Shown one piece after another: positions 11,813 through 23,239 of a stretch of 64,000 bases of DNA. Made by a program: the position numbers and the translations under genes. The notes under the pieces are model-generated. The model saw only the letters and a list, made by a program, of their open reading frames with translations. It was not told the DNA's origin and made no database searches. The DNA is from Spongilla lacustris (lineage: Eukaryota; Porifera; Demospongiae; Spongillida; Spongillidae). The stretch lies in the NCBI GenBank assembly GCA_949361645.1, contig OX442415.1:29871362-29935361 (forward strand), written 5' to 3'. Each line of letters starts with the position of its first letter. The stretch's first letter is position 1.

Positions 11813-11886
11813 GTTGGGCGTAGCCCGACCTTCGCGTATATACATGTATATTGGCGCCAATACGCGAAGGTCGGGCTACGCCCAAC
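11813..11886. mobile_element. 74-bp foldback MITE, family GTTGGGCG
   Basis: A near-perfect hairpin, GTTGGGCGTAGCCCGACCTT at the left and its reverse complement at the right, flanked by TA on both sides. A related copy lies at 48045-48133, and partial ends at about 11545, 28366 and 61540. Confidence 0.8.
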
Positions 11887-11897
11887 TATATGCGCCT

Positions 11898-12078
11898 ATC
11901 ATTGTTACGTGAGACCCCCCCGGGGCGAGGTCGGGATTAGGTGGGGATTTGCGTGAATATCATTACTACATTTGACATACCGGTAGTCCGGCCATTTTAT
12001 CGATCCACGTACATGTACATAGCTTAGACATTTGACCGGTTATTAACCCCCATCTAGGGGCTGTTTGCTTGGGGGGAA

Positions 12079-12110
<32 letters not shown>

Positions 12111-12168
12111 GGGGGGGGGAGGGGGGGGAGGGGGGGAGGGGGGGAGGGGGGTCTCACATAACAATGAT
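11898..12168. mobile_element. Foldback element with poly-G interior
   Basis: Left end ATCATTGTTACGTGAGACCC is mirrored by GTCTCACATAACAATGAT at the right. The interior includes a G-only stretch of about 40 bases followed by GGGGGGA repeats. It sits within 12 bases of the MITE at 11813. The ORFs crossing it are poly-Gly or poly-Pro artefacts. Confidence 0.65.
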
Positions 12169-12169
12169 A

Positions 12170-12825
12170 GTTGCATTACTCTACACATTGTATGTATGTA
12201 CTGCACATGTACTCAGTAGTAAAGTAAAAATAATAAAAACTCTAACAGTTATCATAGAATCAGCTCGTGATTTTTTTCATGAGATCAGCCTAGGCAGCCC
12301 TAAGTATATACGCTGTGAAAGGCCAAGGGAGGAATTAAGGGAGCGAGACGCGTCAGTATAAATGTCTTCGGAAATTCATAGAATTATGATAATACAAGTA
12401 CTTAACAGTACCTAGCCTACACAGCCAAATTCACGTAACAGATATGGTTAGAAAATCATGCTGTACCAGACATGCATATGATACGCAAGTACTGAATGAT
12501 GCCTTTTCTCTGTTACAAAATGATTGCGTTTTGTACTGCAATGTTTTACAGTCTGTTAAAATAAGAGAACATAACTTGATGATACATCGCTTTAATCATT
12601 ATGCTACAAAACAGAGTAAAGGATACAAAGTCAACTATTTTTGCATCATGATTACATCAATCAATAAAAGAGCATAAACACAAAAACATAAATAACATGT
12701 TTTGAAAAAAATAAATGATTGTTAGAATAAAATGAATCATCAAAAAATATATGAGATAAAAGAAGAAAGTCACTGCAGTGTTACTTTTCATCCTATTGAT
12801 CATCACACTCCCCATGTTGTGGTGC
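12170..12825. other. Intergenic, no gene seen
   Basis: AT-rich sequence with no ORF carrying a recognisable domain and no sign of the neighbouring repeat families. Confidence 0.4.
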
Positions 12826-12829
12826 TTGC

Positions 12830-13530
12830 TCATTTGTAGCACCTCTGGTGGTGGTCCCAACAGTGCCTCCTCTTCAACACGCTGGCTTGTGTGGCCACAG
12901 CACAGGCCAGCATGCCTCTGGATGGCACTGGGGGGCGACACCTGGACGGCAGTGGGGGGCGACGTCAGTCACTCTGCTCCTCCAGCCTTATGAGCCCAAT
13001 GGACTCCATGCACAGCTGCTCACCCCCGGAGAGCAAGGGTAGTCCTCCAGGTGTGGACAGCCCGGGGTTCAGCAGCCCCCATGCAGGGTATGGACGGACA
13101 GGGTGTGTTCAACATCCAGGAGGCACAGGGGGGCTCCACCCTGCTGCTCACACCCAAACTGGAAAATGATCCATTCCTCGCCAACAAGGGAGGGTAGGTG
13201 CACCCAAGTGGGATCCAGTGGAGAAGAGGGACAAGGACATACCTTACAAGTGCAACCACCCGGCCCTGGCTGTGGGAGGTCCTTCTCGTTCTCAGCCCAC
13301 CTGCGCTCGCACATCCAGCAGATCCATGTCTCCTATAGGCCTTGCAAGTACGAGTTTCCTGGCTGTGGCAAACGCTTCTACACTCCCCAGCACTTGGCAG
13401 GCAGGAAGCAGGAACACCCATGAACGCAAGCACAGCCGCACAGATGACACCACTGATGAGGGCAAGAGCTCACAAAGATACAGGATCAAGCGCGTGCACT
13501 CCTTACAAAAACAGGAACACGAGTAATAAA
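12830..13530 (+). pseudogene. Frameshifted C2H2 zinc-finger gene copy
   Basis: This block is clearly GC-richer than its surroundings. Protein-like sequence continues but changes frame several times: a Ser/Pro-rich part (about 12980-13080), then MDGQGVFNIQEAQGG and PKLENDPFLANKGG in another frame, then KRDKDIPYKCNHPG, then GCGRSFSFSAHLRSHIQQIH and CKYEFPGCGKRFYTPQHLAG, and a basic tail after HERKHSR. The two C-x4-C...H-x4-H units are C2H2 zinc fingers that would bind DNA. No introns interrupt it, unlike the neighbouring genes, so a retro-copied gene is likely. A frameshift between KCNHP and GCGRSF alone destroys the first finger. AATAAA lies at about 13526. The poly-T run at 13552-13578 is on the wrong strand to be its poly-A tail. 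Confidence 0.6.
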
Positions 13531-13579
13531 AGCACCAAGTAGCTTTCCATGGTTTTTTTTTTTTTTTTTTTTTTTTTTG

Positions 13580-14450
13580 TGACACAATTAAAATTAATGA
13601 CATTGTGCCAAATTCAATCCACAAGGATCTCATTCGCACGTTAAGTCTAACGATATCGCCGCAGTGACAGCGTGTTCCTTTCCTTGATGCATGGTAATTG
13701 GTACAAAGCCATTCAACAAAGCATTTGTAGGTTTTGGTCTTGCTTTCCTCCACAGTTTAACAATATTGTTTCTAAATAAGAATTACACTACTTTCAAAAA
13801 TTACTTTGAAATGGCATACGAGCATATCTACATGGTAGCGCATCTACATGGTAGACATATGTTGGAATTGACTGAATCTCAACTTTAAGAACAGGAATGA
13901 ACTTGTCACAAAATCTTCAGCCTTCAATGTTGACATGGATGGTGTCCCAAGATCTACATGTGTGGATCATAAACAATTAATGCATATTGACATATAGCAC
14001 CTACCCCTCTCCCTTCAGCACGGAGCTCACTTAGTTTACTTTTACAAAACCATACAGCTGCCTCATATTTAAATTTATCTTCAACAGCTTTCTAGTGAAC
14101 TGAATTAACATGTATGTAACATATTATGAATATCATTCACAAGCATATACAACCTTTATAGATGAATCAGTAGGCATACGATTAAGTGTCTTATAAATAA
14201 GACACCACATGCCTTCAGTACGTCATCCTAAAATGCAACAGAGTGTTCATAAAAATAAGACATTTGCATGTCACACAATAGTACAAATTACAGGTACTTT
14301 GTACGGGCGGGCTTGTATGTGCTCGTTTGATGGAAAATGATCGCTGTGCAAGCTCATTAATAGCGTCCCAAAGACGCCTCTGATCCTCTGGTATGCAAAG
14401 ACAGACTATTTGACTTGGAGATTGCTTCGAGGGCCACATTCACTCAAGTG
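13580..14450. other. Intergenic, no gene seen
   Basis: AT-rich, without supported exons. It leads into the retroelement fragment at 14455. The minus-strand frame at 14215-14439 is open for 74 codons but is not recognisable. Confidence 0.35.
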
Positions 14451-14454
14451 ATGC

Positions 14455-15150
14455 GAGCTGCTGGAGTAATTTATCCCTTCCCTCAGCTTGGGAACTGCAC
14501 CTTGACCCAAGTGAGTTTCAAACAGCAGTGAAATGGTGGTTGGGAGTCAATCCCTCATGGAGTTTGGATGGAAATCCAATGGTTTGTCCTCTATGTCCTA
14601 ACTGTGCACTTGACCCTCTGGGTTACCACTGTGTCACATGCAAAAGAGGAAGTGATGTAACAACCAGGATTCCAAATGTGATCTACAGCACCTTTCAGCA
14701 AGCTGGTTTATCTGCACACCTTGAGGTTGGCTGTGGATGGGGACATGATAATTCCAGAACATGACCTGCAGACATCCTAGTTACCAATTGAGATTTTGGT
14801 ACCTCAGCTGCCTTTGACATCACTGTTTCATCCCCGCTTAATTTACACACTATGTTGGAATTGGTCATGTACCAGGGTGTTTCAGCAAAGGCAGCTGAGC
14901 ACAGAAAACATAATGATCCCAAGTGTGCTGATTTGGGTTGGCAATATGTACCATTGGCAGTGGAGAATTATGGGGCCTGGGGACCAGAGGCATTAAAGGC
15001 CTTCTCGCAGGTGGCTTCACGGTTAGCCATTAGTGGTAACACCCCCAAGTCTAAGGTGGTAGCTTAGCTATATGGCCGCCTCAGCCTGTTATTGATTAGA
15101 GCTAATGCTCGATCAATCTTGGTCCGCTCCTACCCCCAATCAACCCAACA
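14455..15150 (+). pseudogene. Decayed retroelement ORF, C-terminal region
   Basis: Read from about 14465, the frame gives PSAWELHLDPSEFQTAVKWW, then CPLCPNCALDPLGYHCVTCK (a Cys/His zinc-binding-like motif), RPADIL, and later EHRKHNDPKCADLGWQYVPL and ENYGAWGPEALKAF. This pattern is the C-terminal part of ORFs found next to reverse transcriptases in sponge, cnidarian and other invertebrate retroelements. In-frame stops at about 14762 and 14789 show it is dead. The reverse transcriptase itself is not seen here. Related fragments lie on the minus strand at 39303-40257. Confidence 0.7.
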
Positions 15151-15154
15151 GGGT

Positions 15155-15790
15155 GCATGTAGTTGTTTGTGTGTGTTTTGTGTGTTATTATAATTATTAT
15201 GTGTGATGTATGTGTGTATCATGAATTTTCTTGTGCTAGGGGAAAAAATTACATTATGCTGTGCAATTCTCTGCTCTCAGTATTAACAGCTATGTTCCAA
15301 TCAGAAAATGGCATAAATGGCTTGCTGTGCAGTGCATTAAACCCACAAATACCATTACCAGTTGAGCAGCAAATACGATTTAAGTTCAGTGTAGTTAATA
15401 ATTAACAATTTCAGTTGTTTAAAGTGAAGAACGGAATAGTAAACTATGCTTTTGTACATACACATGGTAGTTTCCAATATGTAACTGAAAACTCAAGTTT
15501 CATTTTTGCTAATGTTACGTGGAATTATTGATGTATGCAACCTGCAGCTTCACTAATATAAATAGATTCAATACTGTGGCAACCAACTTGGGTGGCCATG
15601 GGGCTGGTTGTTACAATGGTACCCCATACACTGTAATAGCTTTTAAAAATAAACTGTAATAGCCAAATTGCGCATCCATTAATTTATTTATTTGAATGGA
15701 CAAAAAGAAGAAGTGACAAACACTCCTGGTCTCCCCTAATGGATTTGTTTTGTTTGAACTATTGTGTAGGGCATGTGGGGTCTGATAACC
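15155..15790. other. Intergenic, no gene seen
   Basis: AT-rich sequence following the retroelement tail, starting with a TG-rich stretch at 15165-15215. No exon or repeat recognised. Confidence 0.4.
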
Positions 15791-15799
15791 CATGGAGAT

Positions 15800-16180
15800 G
15801 CCTGCATGGGCACATAACTATATACATATCAGAAGGTGATGAACCTGGAGAGAGTGGAACCATAGATTGAAGAATACCATATATGATGGAATGAGATATT
15901 TATGATGTGCATGTACACTTGAGAGGATGTGGATTTGAGGTGTCTATACACAGTAGAGGAGGTATTGTCTTTTAACTACTTGTAGAGGTATTGTAGATCT
16001 TCCATCTTTGTGCATCTCCACTTCAGCTCCTGTCAGATGTAACTAAAAATCTCTCTCCTTCACTAGCACAGTTAAGGCAATGAAATGATTAATGTCTATA
16101 TCCAGAACACCACACACAGAAGTTACATGCAAATGAAGACAACAATCAAGCCCACCCACAGGTGGCCCATATGCCTCACC
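15800..16180. repeat. Dispersed repeat family R2, copy 2
   Basis: Shares CTTCACTAGCACAGTTAAGG, AATGTCTATATCCAG and the TGAGAGGATGTGG-type motif with 1040-1700 and 18600-18990. Diverged and non-coding. The following part, to 16625, holds sequence matching 2160-2270 in inverted orientation. Confidence 0.6.
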
Positions 16181-16189
16181 CCCTCCATG

Positions 16190-17020
16190 GTGGCCCTTCA
16201 AATATGAGGCCAGTAAGGAGTACACATACATAAGTTGTGTGCATTGTGGTGCAGTTGTGTAAGCATGTTACAGTATTGTTTGGGTGTAGGAGGAATGATG
16301 TATAATAGATAGTAATGTGGGATGCGCATGTTGGGAGTGTTAATTTATGTGGTGGACATTGTGTGTGAGTGTAGGAGGCAATAGCATTTGAAGAAGTATA
16401 TGGTGTGCGCAATTGTGTGTGGTATGGGAGAGCATTGTGTAGAGTGTATTCATGCACAGTGGAATGCAGACTCCCTGAGGCTTGATAAGCAGGACTTTGA
16501 GGTTGGTCCTGCTAGTGTCCGCATTAGAGGGGTTCCACTGTACTTGTTTCTGCACTACTATCTGATGAAACCCTATACCTATCCAATTGTGCCATAAAGG
16601 TGTACCATTATTGGGGACTCTCCTTACCTTCTCATTTTAAACAGCAGGTACTGGAAGTATAAATCAAGAGTTGGGCTTGTATATATAGGACCTTATATAT
16701 TTGTATGAACAATTTTTTTGACACATGTATCTTATCCTCCAAATTGTCAATAAAATCCCCACTTCCATATCATTTCTCCCTTTGAAGTGTGATTTTGGTG
16801 TTGTGGCTGAAATATACTCAGAGACAGGTAACCCTTGTGGGAAAATTCTTATGCAATGTCTTTCAAATATGGCAAATGTCAATAATGGTCTTATACATGT
16901 AGGTATTGAAATCGTGCAGTTTTGTTAATTTTTGTGTTATCCATCGCTGACATATAGCTGGGCAAAGTAATAGCTGGTGGATTTGAATCATAAATAATCT
17001 ATCCGCCCCTAATCTAAGTA
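16190..17020. other. Repeat-derived non-coding sequence
   Basis: GTGTG-rich sequence to 16450, then the inverted match to 2160-2270 at about 16540-16625. No coding region supported. Confidence 0.4.
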
Positions 17021-17025
17021 TAACT

Positions 17026-17324
17026 GAACAAGTAAATCAAAAACTTCTCTATCGAGAAAGTGATGGTGGGATGTAGGATTGGTGGTGCAAAAAGCAAGGA
17101 AACAAGGTACAGTATGTTAAAGTGAGGTTTGGTAGGATCCTACAACTCACAGTCCTGAATTTGCAAATGAAGAAGCCTATTTGCAAATGTAGGACTATTA
17201 TAGTTGTAGGATCCTACCAAACCTCACTTTAACATAGTGTACCTTGTTTCCTTGCTTTTTGCACCACCAATCATACATCCCACCAATCACTTTCTCGATA
17301 GAGAAGTTTTTGATTTACTTGTTC
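17026..17324. mobile_element. Foldback MITE, family F1
   Basis: Two arms of about 125 bases form a near-perfect hairpin. Outer ends are GAACAAGTAAATC and GATTTACTTGTTC. Sub-terminal parts include GGTGGTGCAAAAAGCAAGG and AAACAAGG, which recur in the F1 copies at 54500, 58614 and 48636. The inner loop is at 17150-17200. It carries no protein. Confidence 0.85.
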
Positions 17325-17329
17325 CCCTA

Positions 17330-18590
17330 ATTTTTTTCTCTGCCAGGAGTGTTCAACATAATATATGACTTAGTGTATTCCTTGCAATCTATACGACTCT
17401 TAGATTCCTCTTATGTGTAATCTGAGTATATAGGCCTCTCAGGTAGATTAAGGCAAGGGAGCGCTGCTTGGTTTCAAATTACCGTCTAATGGCAGCTGCT
17501 GCGTATATATGAACAATACACGTAGCTGTAGATAAGCGTGTAGAAAATAGCAATCTATGGACTAGTTCAGTTTTAGGTGTTTTCTAAAGGAACAACTATT
17601 GCTTCTTTTGTTGTTTGGCAGCGTATCACCAACGCGATTTGTCGGAATCGAGTGACTCGTGCAGCTGTCGAGGTGGCCGGAAGGTATGCCAACGGGTTTC
17701 TGGGTATTCTATTAGTCCGATCCACTCACTGAACTGTGTAGAATCCATTTTGGGGTTGGGGTTGGAAGGAATAAGTACTTGAAGCATATTGGCAGAAAAG
17801 AACAGTACCGGCTCCAATGTTCAGGCTTCTATCTTAACCGCGTTAGTCGATTCACTAAACCCCAATCGGCAAAAATATATATAGTAGCTTTAATTTGAAC
17901 CGAAAGATACAGGTAGAGGTACTTGTTTACTGGTCCGGCAAATATTATGCACACAAGAATCCAACCAGATACAACACACTCGCACGCGCATGCACAGTTC
18001 ACTGTCGTCTTTGAAATGATGGCCGTCAACACAGCTCGATCGCTGTGAGGAATAGTAGGAATTAGAAGTCAAGCGGTTCATTAAAACAACTTAATTCAAT
18101 TATTGCCGAAAAAGCCTTGCCTTGGCTTAAGCTTAATCTGTATAAAAAGGCACGTTTGGAAATCAAATGCAACTTTTTAAAGCTAATCTCGTCTTCTTAC
18201 GACGTTCCTGTCACGAGTTATACGTGATGAAGGGAAGGAGAAACGAAAAATTAAATGGCGGATTTAGGCGCCGACTTGTCGCTCAAGGTGAACTGCACTG
18301 TTTAGCGATGCTCACGTTATACGTGCACATCTGTTATGTTTGTGATGGATTATATACGAGCTGGCGAGTAAAGGCAACGCTTCGTTACCGTTTTAAAACG
18401 CTCGATCGAAAACCACGCCCATCTAAGCCAATCCGAAGCCAATCCTACATAGGACCCACGGTAGTGGGTCCTGATAAGCGTGCTGTTTGAGAAGCATACA
18501 TGTTGTCTCACCCTGATGAGTGTATGTACTTGCAATGATGTGAGCTGTGTAACATAGAGGGAGATTTGGTTATCCTTTGTGCTTTTTACA
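17330..18590. other. Intergenic, no gene supported
   Basis: Several frames of 60-107 codons are open but show no domain. About 18410-18475 carries CCAATCCTACATAGGACC followed by its partial inverse, a motif repeated at 63770-63815, so part of this is transposon-derived. Confidence 0.4.
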
Positions 18591-18599
18591 GGGGAGGGG

Positions 18600-19290
18600 G
18601 TACCTAATTTACTTGTAATACTTTAAATCTTGATTCCAACTTTGTGCAACTCCATTTCACCCACTCTCATGTGTATATAAGACTCTTTCCATCACTGTAG
18701 GATACTAGTACAGTTAAGGCAAAAAAACCTGCTGCATGAAATAATTAATGTCTACATCCAAACTGATCACCACACACGCAGAAAGTACTTGCACATGAAG
18801 ACAGCAACAAAGCACACTCACAGGTGAAGGCAGAGGGATGGCACTGAAGGTATACAGAGACAGAGGTCAAGATGCAACATAGAAGAATGGCTGCACTACG
18901 TATACCTTGATGAAAGAATGGGTACATGGTGGAAGGTGATGCCATGGAGGTGAGGAAAGTGATATACAGACGCCTCAGCTCCACCCCCTCTCAGGTGTCT
19001 GTGCACATCATGAATATCTCTAGCCTTATGATATGTTTATAGTTATGCGTACAGACACTGTTCCACCCCCTCTCTGGAGTATAGACACATCATCTATATG
19101 ATATGAATATAGTTTTGTGTCCACCATTATCAGACTCCACACCACCAGGGCCCAATGGGGCCAGCCTCTATTATGCCAGTGAAGATGCCAGCCCCCACAG
19201 CAAGATTTTTATTTTTTGGTATAGGACACAATGTTAAGTATGCTATCCCTCAACAAGTTTCTCTAATATTACATTCCTGCTATTGAACAT
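18600..19290. repeat. Dispersed repeat family R2, copy 3
   Basis: Matches 1560-1700 in the same orientation through CACTGTAGGATACTAGTAC and AATTAATGTCTACATCCAA, then matches the left arm of the 1160-1493 palindrome at 18970-19110. It ends in CACCACCAGGGCCCAATGGG, the inverse of the left edge of copy 1 at about 1128-1150. Confidence 0.65.
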
Positions 19291-19299
19291 CATGCACTA

Positions 19300-19980
19300 A
19301 TACAATGATATTTTTAATATCATCTGCATGTTCTTAAGATGTAGTTTCGGCATCGCTCATCCAAACACAACTTTCGATAAGAAATTAATCTAACTTTCTT
19401 TACTATTGTGCTGTATTGTTATTGTATAAATGATAATACTACAAGAAGATTGTTTTATGGGCCTGTACGATTTTTGTGCATTGACCGTTTCTGCATGGGG
19501 TCATGCATAGCCCAGTTTAGCATGACACCAATTGTGTCCATTGTGGACCGCGCGGCGCGATTCGATTCATATCATCTGTATAGTATATGTACTTATAATA
19601 AGTACATGTACTTGTATATTGCGCGATTGTGCCATCGATATAATTATAAAACAGATCTGATTACTATAACCACGTACAGGCTCGAATAGGACGAATACTA
19701 GCTGCAACAGGTAAGCGTACTTACAATATATAAAATGATATATGTCTCTAGCAGAGGCACTATGGCGCTGCCTCCATAATAAAGGTTCGAAATTGCCAAA
19801 AGATGAGTGCATGGAGCATTCGCCACCTGCATGAGTCTCCTATTAAAGATACCTATATGCATGTATCGTGTCATGCATGCATACGCCGCTTCTTTGAAGT
19901 ATTAAAGTGAAAACTGAACTGTGGCCTAATAGTTGAACTATTGAATAGCGATGTGTAGCTTATAATAATGCTTGCACTGA
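19300..19980. other. Upstream of gene C, repeat-rich
   Basis: Contains the inverted repeat copy at 19690-19860. The last 60 bases resemble 55070-55130, upstream of the gene D DEATH exon (both contain GTTGAACTATTG), so this flank was copied with the exon. No first exon could be placed. Confidence 0.45.
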
Positions 19981-19989
19981 TTCAAACAG

Positions 19990-20298
19990 GCGAAATGTCT
20001 TCCATAAGTACGGGAGCTATGCTAGATCTTATGACGGATGTTGTGCAAATGATCCGTGCGGCCAAGTGGAGAGCTTTTGGCATCCAGTTGGGTCTGTCAC
20101 CAGCCACTCTTAGTAGTATCCAAAGCCAGACTGCAGGAAGGCCAAAGGACGCAATTCGAATGGTATTGGAGGAATGGCACCTAAATGGCCCCAACACACA
20201 CACACCGAAGACCATTATTGATGCTCTGAAGACACCATCAGTAGGAGAGCTTGCTCTGGCTAATGATTTAGAAGTCAAGTATGCAGATAGATCACAAG
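19990..20298 (+). CDS. Gene C first DEATH-domain exon
   Basis: 103 codons, phase 1 at both ends, between acceptor TTCAAACAG and donor GTATGTAG. It starts GEMSSISTGAML and shows the DEATH-fold pattern: AAKWRAFGIQLGLSPATLSS in helices 1-3, then VLEEWHLNG and IIDALKTPSVGELALANDLE in the last helices. It is closely related to the gene D exon 55134-55466, sharing the blocks IQLGLS, AGRP, DALK and ELALANDLE. DEATH domains recruit other DEATH-domain proteins in signalling complexes. The 27-bp minisatellite follows in the intron, as in genes A and D. An in-frame ATG at 19968 could start translation without splicing, but the acceptor is shared with gene D, so splicing is preferred. Confidence 0.7.
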
Positions 20299-20373
20299 GT
20301 ATGTAGAACCATCATGCAGTTAACTCTTTGGACGCCATGCAAGTTAATATATATGAATTCATGCATATGCACA

Positions 20374-20677
20374 CAGAGGCGGCCCCAGCATCTACCGAGG
20401 GGAGGGGCCAAACACACGAGGGGCGCCAAAAGGGGGCGTGGCTTACGATATTTCAGATGCGCGCGTAACCATTTGACTCTGGATTCTTGCTAATAATGCA
20501 TGCGAGCGAGCGCTAGAAGCTAAGTTATGCTCCGCATGTTGTAGTCTCTTTGGATTGTAGTAATTGACGATAGTTTTAGGGATTGGGGGGTGGGGGAAGG
20601 GGGCGCCATAGCCTGGGGAGGGGGGGGGGGGGGGGGGGGCAAGGCCCCCTGGCCCCCCCCCCCTCCGGCCGCCTATG
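20374..20677. mobile_element. Non-autonomous DNA transposon, CAGAGGCGG ends
   Basis: Begins CAGAGGCGGCCCCAGCATCT and ends CCTCCGGCCGCCTATG. It contains GAGGGGCGCC, a GCATGCGAGCGAGCGCTAG motif and long G and C runs. A second copy with the same interior lies at 27308-27598. It lies in the gene C intron. Confidence 0.65.
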
Positions 20678-20689
20678 GCACATAACCGT

Positions 20690-21200
20690 TGTATAGATTT
20701 TACCATGACAGTGTAAATAAAAAGTGTGGACCTTCATGATGCATGCATGCATGCAGATAGTTGCTATACACTTGTACAACATGATATGATTAGTTACAAC
20801 TGTAGTAATTATATTTTTATTCAGAACACATTATTCAGATGCCTTCACTAATTTAGCACTCCAATTATTTACTCCAAGAACAGGAATGTGTAGCCCACAT
20901 AAATGCCAGATCACACCATCTCCATCTGCCTTTTGCCAGTTCATAATTGGGTTGTTCCAACACAAGATGTGCTTACACCCCCAGTACCCCACTTATAGGT
21001 TTATGGATTCAGCATCGGCCCCATACTGGTTACATGCATGTTAGTATATTGCACTGACTTGCATGCATGCATGCTTGTAAATGTAAAAGGTACTATTCAA
21101 AGCAATTCTTTGTAATAAAAACAACAGATTATTATATGGTTGTGTGAGAATGCATGCATATATGCACTTGGCGCTTAAAGAGTTAAAGCCCACTAGTAGT
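20690..21200. other. Gene C intron
   Basis: Intronic sequence before the minisatellite, with ATGCATGC runs. No exon seen. Confidence 0.5.
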
Positions 21201-21203
21201 ATA

Positions 21204-21622
21204 GCCTCCACTACATGCTCATGTACCATGGCCTCCACTACATGCCCATGTCCTATGGCCTCCACTACATGCTCATGTCCCATGGCCTCCACTACATGCT
21301 CATGTCCCATGGCCTCCACTACATGCTCATGTCCCATGGCCTCCACTACATGCTCATGTCCCATGGTCTCCACTACATGCTCATGTCCCATGGCCTCCAC
21401 TACATGCTCATGTCCCATGGCCTCCACTACATGCTCATGTCCCATGGCCTCCACTACATGCTCATGTCCCATGGCCTCTACTACATGCTCATGTCCCATG
21501 GCCTCCACTACATGCTCATGTCCCATGGCCTCCACTATACATGCTCATGTCCCATGGCCTCCACTATACATGCTCATGTCCCATGGCCTCCACTACATGC
21601 TCATGTCCCATGGCCTCCACTA
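21204..21622 (+). repeat. 27-bp minisatellite, array 2
   Basis: About 15 units of the same 27-bp repeat as array 1, in the sense orientation relative to gene C. A few units differ: GTACC, TCCTATGG, ATGGTCTCC, and two units with an extra TA. It lies in the intron between the DEATH exon and the Pro/Tyr linker exon. Confidence 0.95.
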
Positions 21623-21715
21623 ACTGTTGATAACTTTAACTATATGAAGTACCTTAGCACTTTTTACATGTCTGTGGTGTGTATGTGCTGTGTGTGTATG
21701 TGTGTATGTGTCCAG

Positions 21716-21832
21716 CTCCAGCTGAATATGGTGGTGATCAACTACCTGGAGCCTACCCTCCAGTTAGTAACTACCAGCTACCTGGCACCTATCCTGGGGA
21801 ATACCTTCCATCAGTTGGCATAAATGTTAAAG
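21716..21832 (+). CDS. Gene C Pro/Tyr-rich linker exon
   Basis: 39 codons between an acceptor in TGTGTCCAG and donor GTCAGC, phase 1 at both ends. Joined to the preceding G it reads APAEYGGDQLPGAYPP, then SNYQLPGTYPGEYLPS. It is homologous to the gene B exon 36099-36269: both start AE-x-G, have LPGxYPP, end in the NVK region, and share a TGTGTG tract just before the acceptor. The acceptor may instead be six bases downstream. It probably forms a flexible proline-rich spacer between DEATH domains; Y-P-P repeats can bind WW or SH3 domains, but nothing here shows that. Confidence 0.6.
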
Positions 21833-21839
21833 GTCAGCA

Positions 21840-22255
21840 TTTCTCTTCACACTTCTATCACTTTGTATTCTTCTCTTATCCATCCATTTCCCTCCTCTCT
21901 CTCATTGTATCCTCTCCATTGCTCCCATTTCTCCTGGCCCCAACTCTTCTTCCCTTTCCATATAATATCCCCTTCTCTCACTGATGGAAAGTGATAAACC
22001 CGGCTCGGCCTTTCGAGATATATATGAATTTAATTTTTTTGGATCGATATGTACTATTTCTGGCAGCCAAAAAAAAACGTGGAATTTCAGAAATTGTATA
22101 CAATTACGAATTTGCTAATATTACAGACCAACATGGCATTTACCACATATAGTACTATATTTTTGTTCCTTGAAATTGCTAGCTAAATGTAATTACAGTA
22201 CGTATGTACATGCATGTATACAATTATACATGCTTACTCGTGCATGCTCTCATGC
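21840..22255. other. Gene C intron
   Basis: A pyrimidine-rich part (21880-21980), matching the start of the equivalent gene B intron at 36300-36430, followed by AT-rich sequence. Confidence 0.5.
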
Positions 22256-22263
22256 ATGGCTAG

Positions 22264-22533
22264 ACCCACTGGATATGGAGTGCAGTAAGGAACACATATA
22301 TATCATAGCAAAGTTTAACTTCGAGTGGAGGAGGGTGGGAAGACGTTTGATTGCCGCCAAGCCCATTAATGACATCGATCGAGAAGAACACTGTGAGCAA
22401 GACAAAAGAGACAAAATGATGGAGAAGTGGTTGGAAATCAAAGGCCCTGAAGCCACATATAGAAGATTGATTACAGTATTTAAAGATGTAGAAAATAACC
22501 AAGTTGCGGAGGAAGTGCGGAAATTGGTTGAAG
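22264..22533 (+). CDS. Gene C second DEATH-domain exon
   Basis: 90 codons, phase 1 at both ends, between acceptor ATGCATGGCTAG and donor GTAGGAG. It reads DPLDMECSKEHIYIIAKF, then WRRVGRRLIAAKPINDID, a charged helix, MEKWLEIKGPEATYRRLI and VAEEVRKLVE. The spacing W...GRRL...I-x-x-I and M-x-x-W-L...L-I-x-V is typical of DEATH domains. It is unlike the other DEATH exons in the window, so it is an older member. The acceptor lacks a strong pyrimidine tract. No later exon was recognised before the gap, so the gene may end here, run on into the region of gene B, or continue past the retroelement insertion. Confidence 0.65.
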
Positions 22534-22539
22534 GTAGGA

Positions 22540-23230
22540 GAGATGCAACTTAATTAATTTGCTGCAAGGTGTATCTTACAATAGGTTGCATGAATACATA
22601 CATTTCTATAGGCGGTTTTAACCATTAATGTCCAATGTATCATTTGACGTGGAATACTCATTGTCAGTGGCGTGTGGGGGCGCCAAAATATACAAATTTA
22701 CATAGGGCGCTAAAATGACGGCTGAAGTATATGCATGGTGTCTTAAACAGACTCAAGCAAAGCTAGTGTGGAATGCGCTGCTCAGATGCACCTACAATTG
22801 AGGCTACAAAGCAATTAATCATTTAATATCACCAAAGCAGCGATATCGATCTTGTTACTATATCTAATCATCCGTTATTTTGATACTAAACAAAGCATGC
22901 ATGTACTGTTCATATTTACAGGGGCGCGCGGATCATAGAATAAAGACAATACAGCATTGACACTGTTTCGCGTAAATATGACGCCATGCATACACGTGTT
23001 CGTGCGGTACGTTTGGATTCCTTGAAAGAAACCACCATGCACACATCTGTGTAACTTCAAAATCCCATCGGGTCCTTTTCCCACCTGTCCAAAGGCCAAA
23101 TCTCATACTCGGAACCAACCAATTTGGCTATTAATATGATTATTATGATACATACATGTACATACACCACAATAGAGGAACATTGGAAGGGTTTTGTTAA
23201 TCATGCTATACACCAAAGGTATCAGAGATT
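22540..23230. other. Intergenic or intronic, no exon seen
   Basis: No supported exon. GC-rich fragments around 22670-22720 (GGGGGCGCCAAAATATAC) recall transposon ends. Confidence 0.35.
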
Positions 23231-23239
23231 CACTGACTG

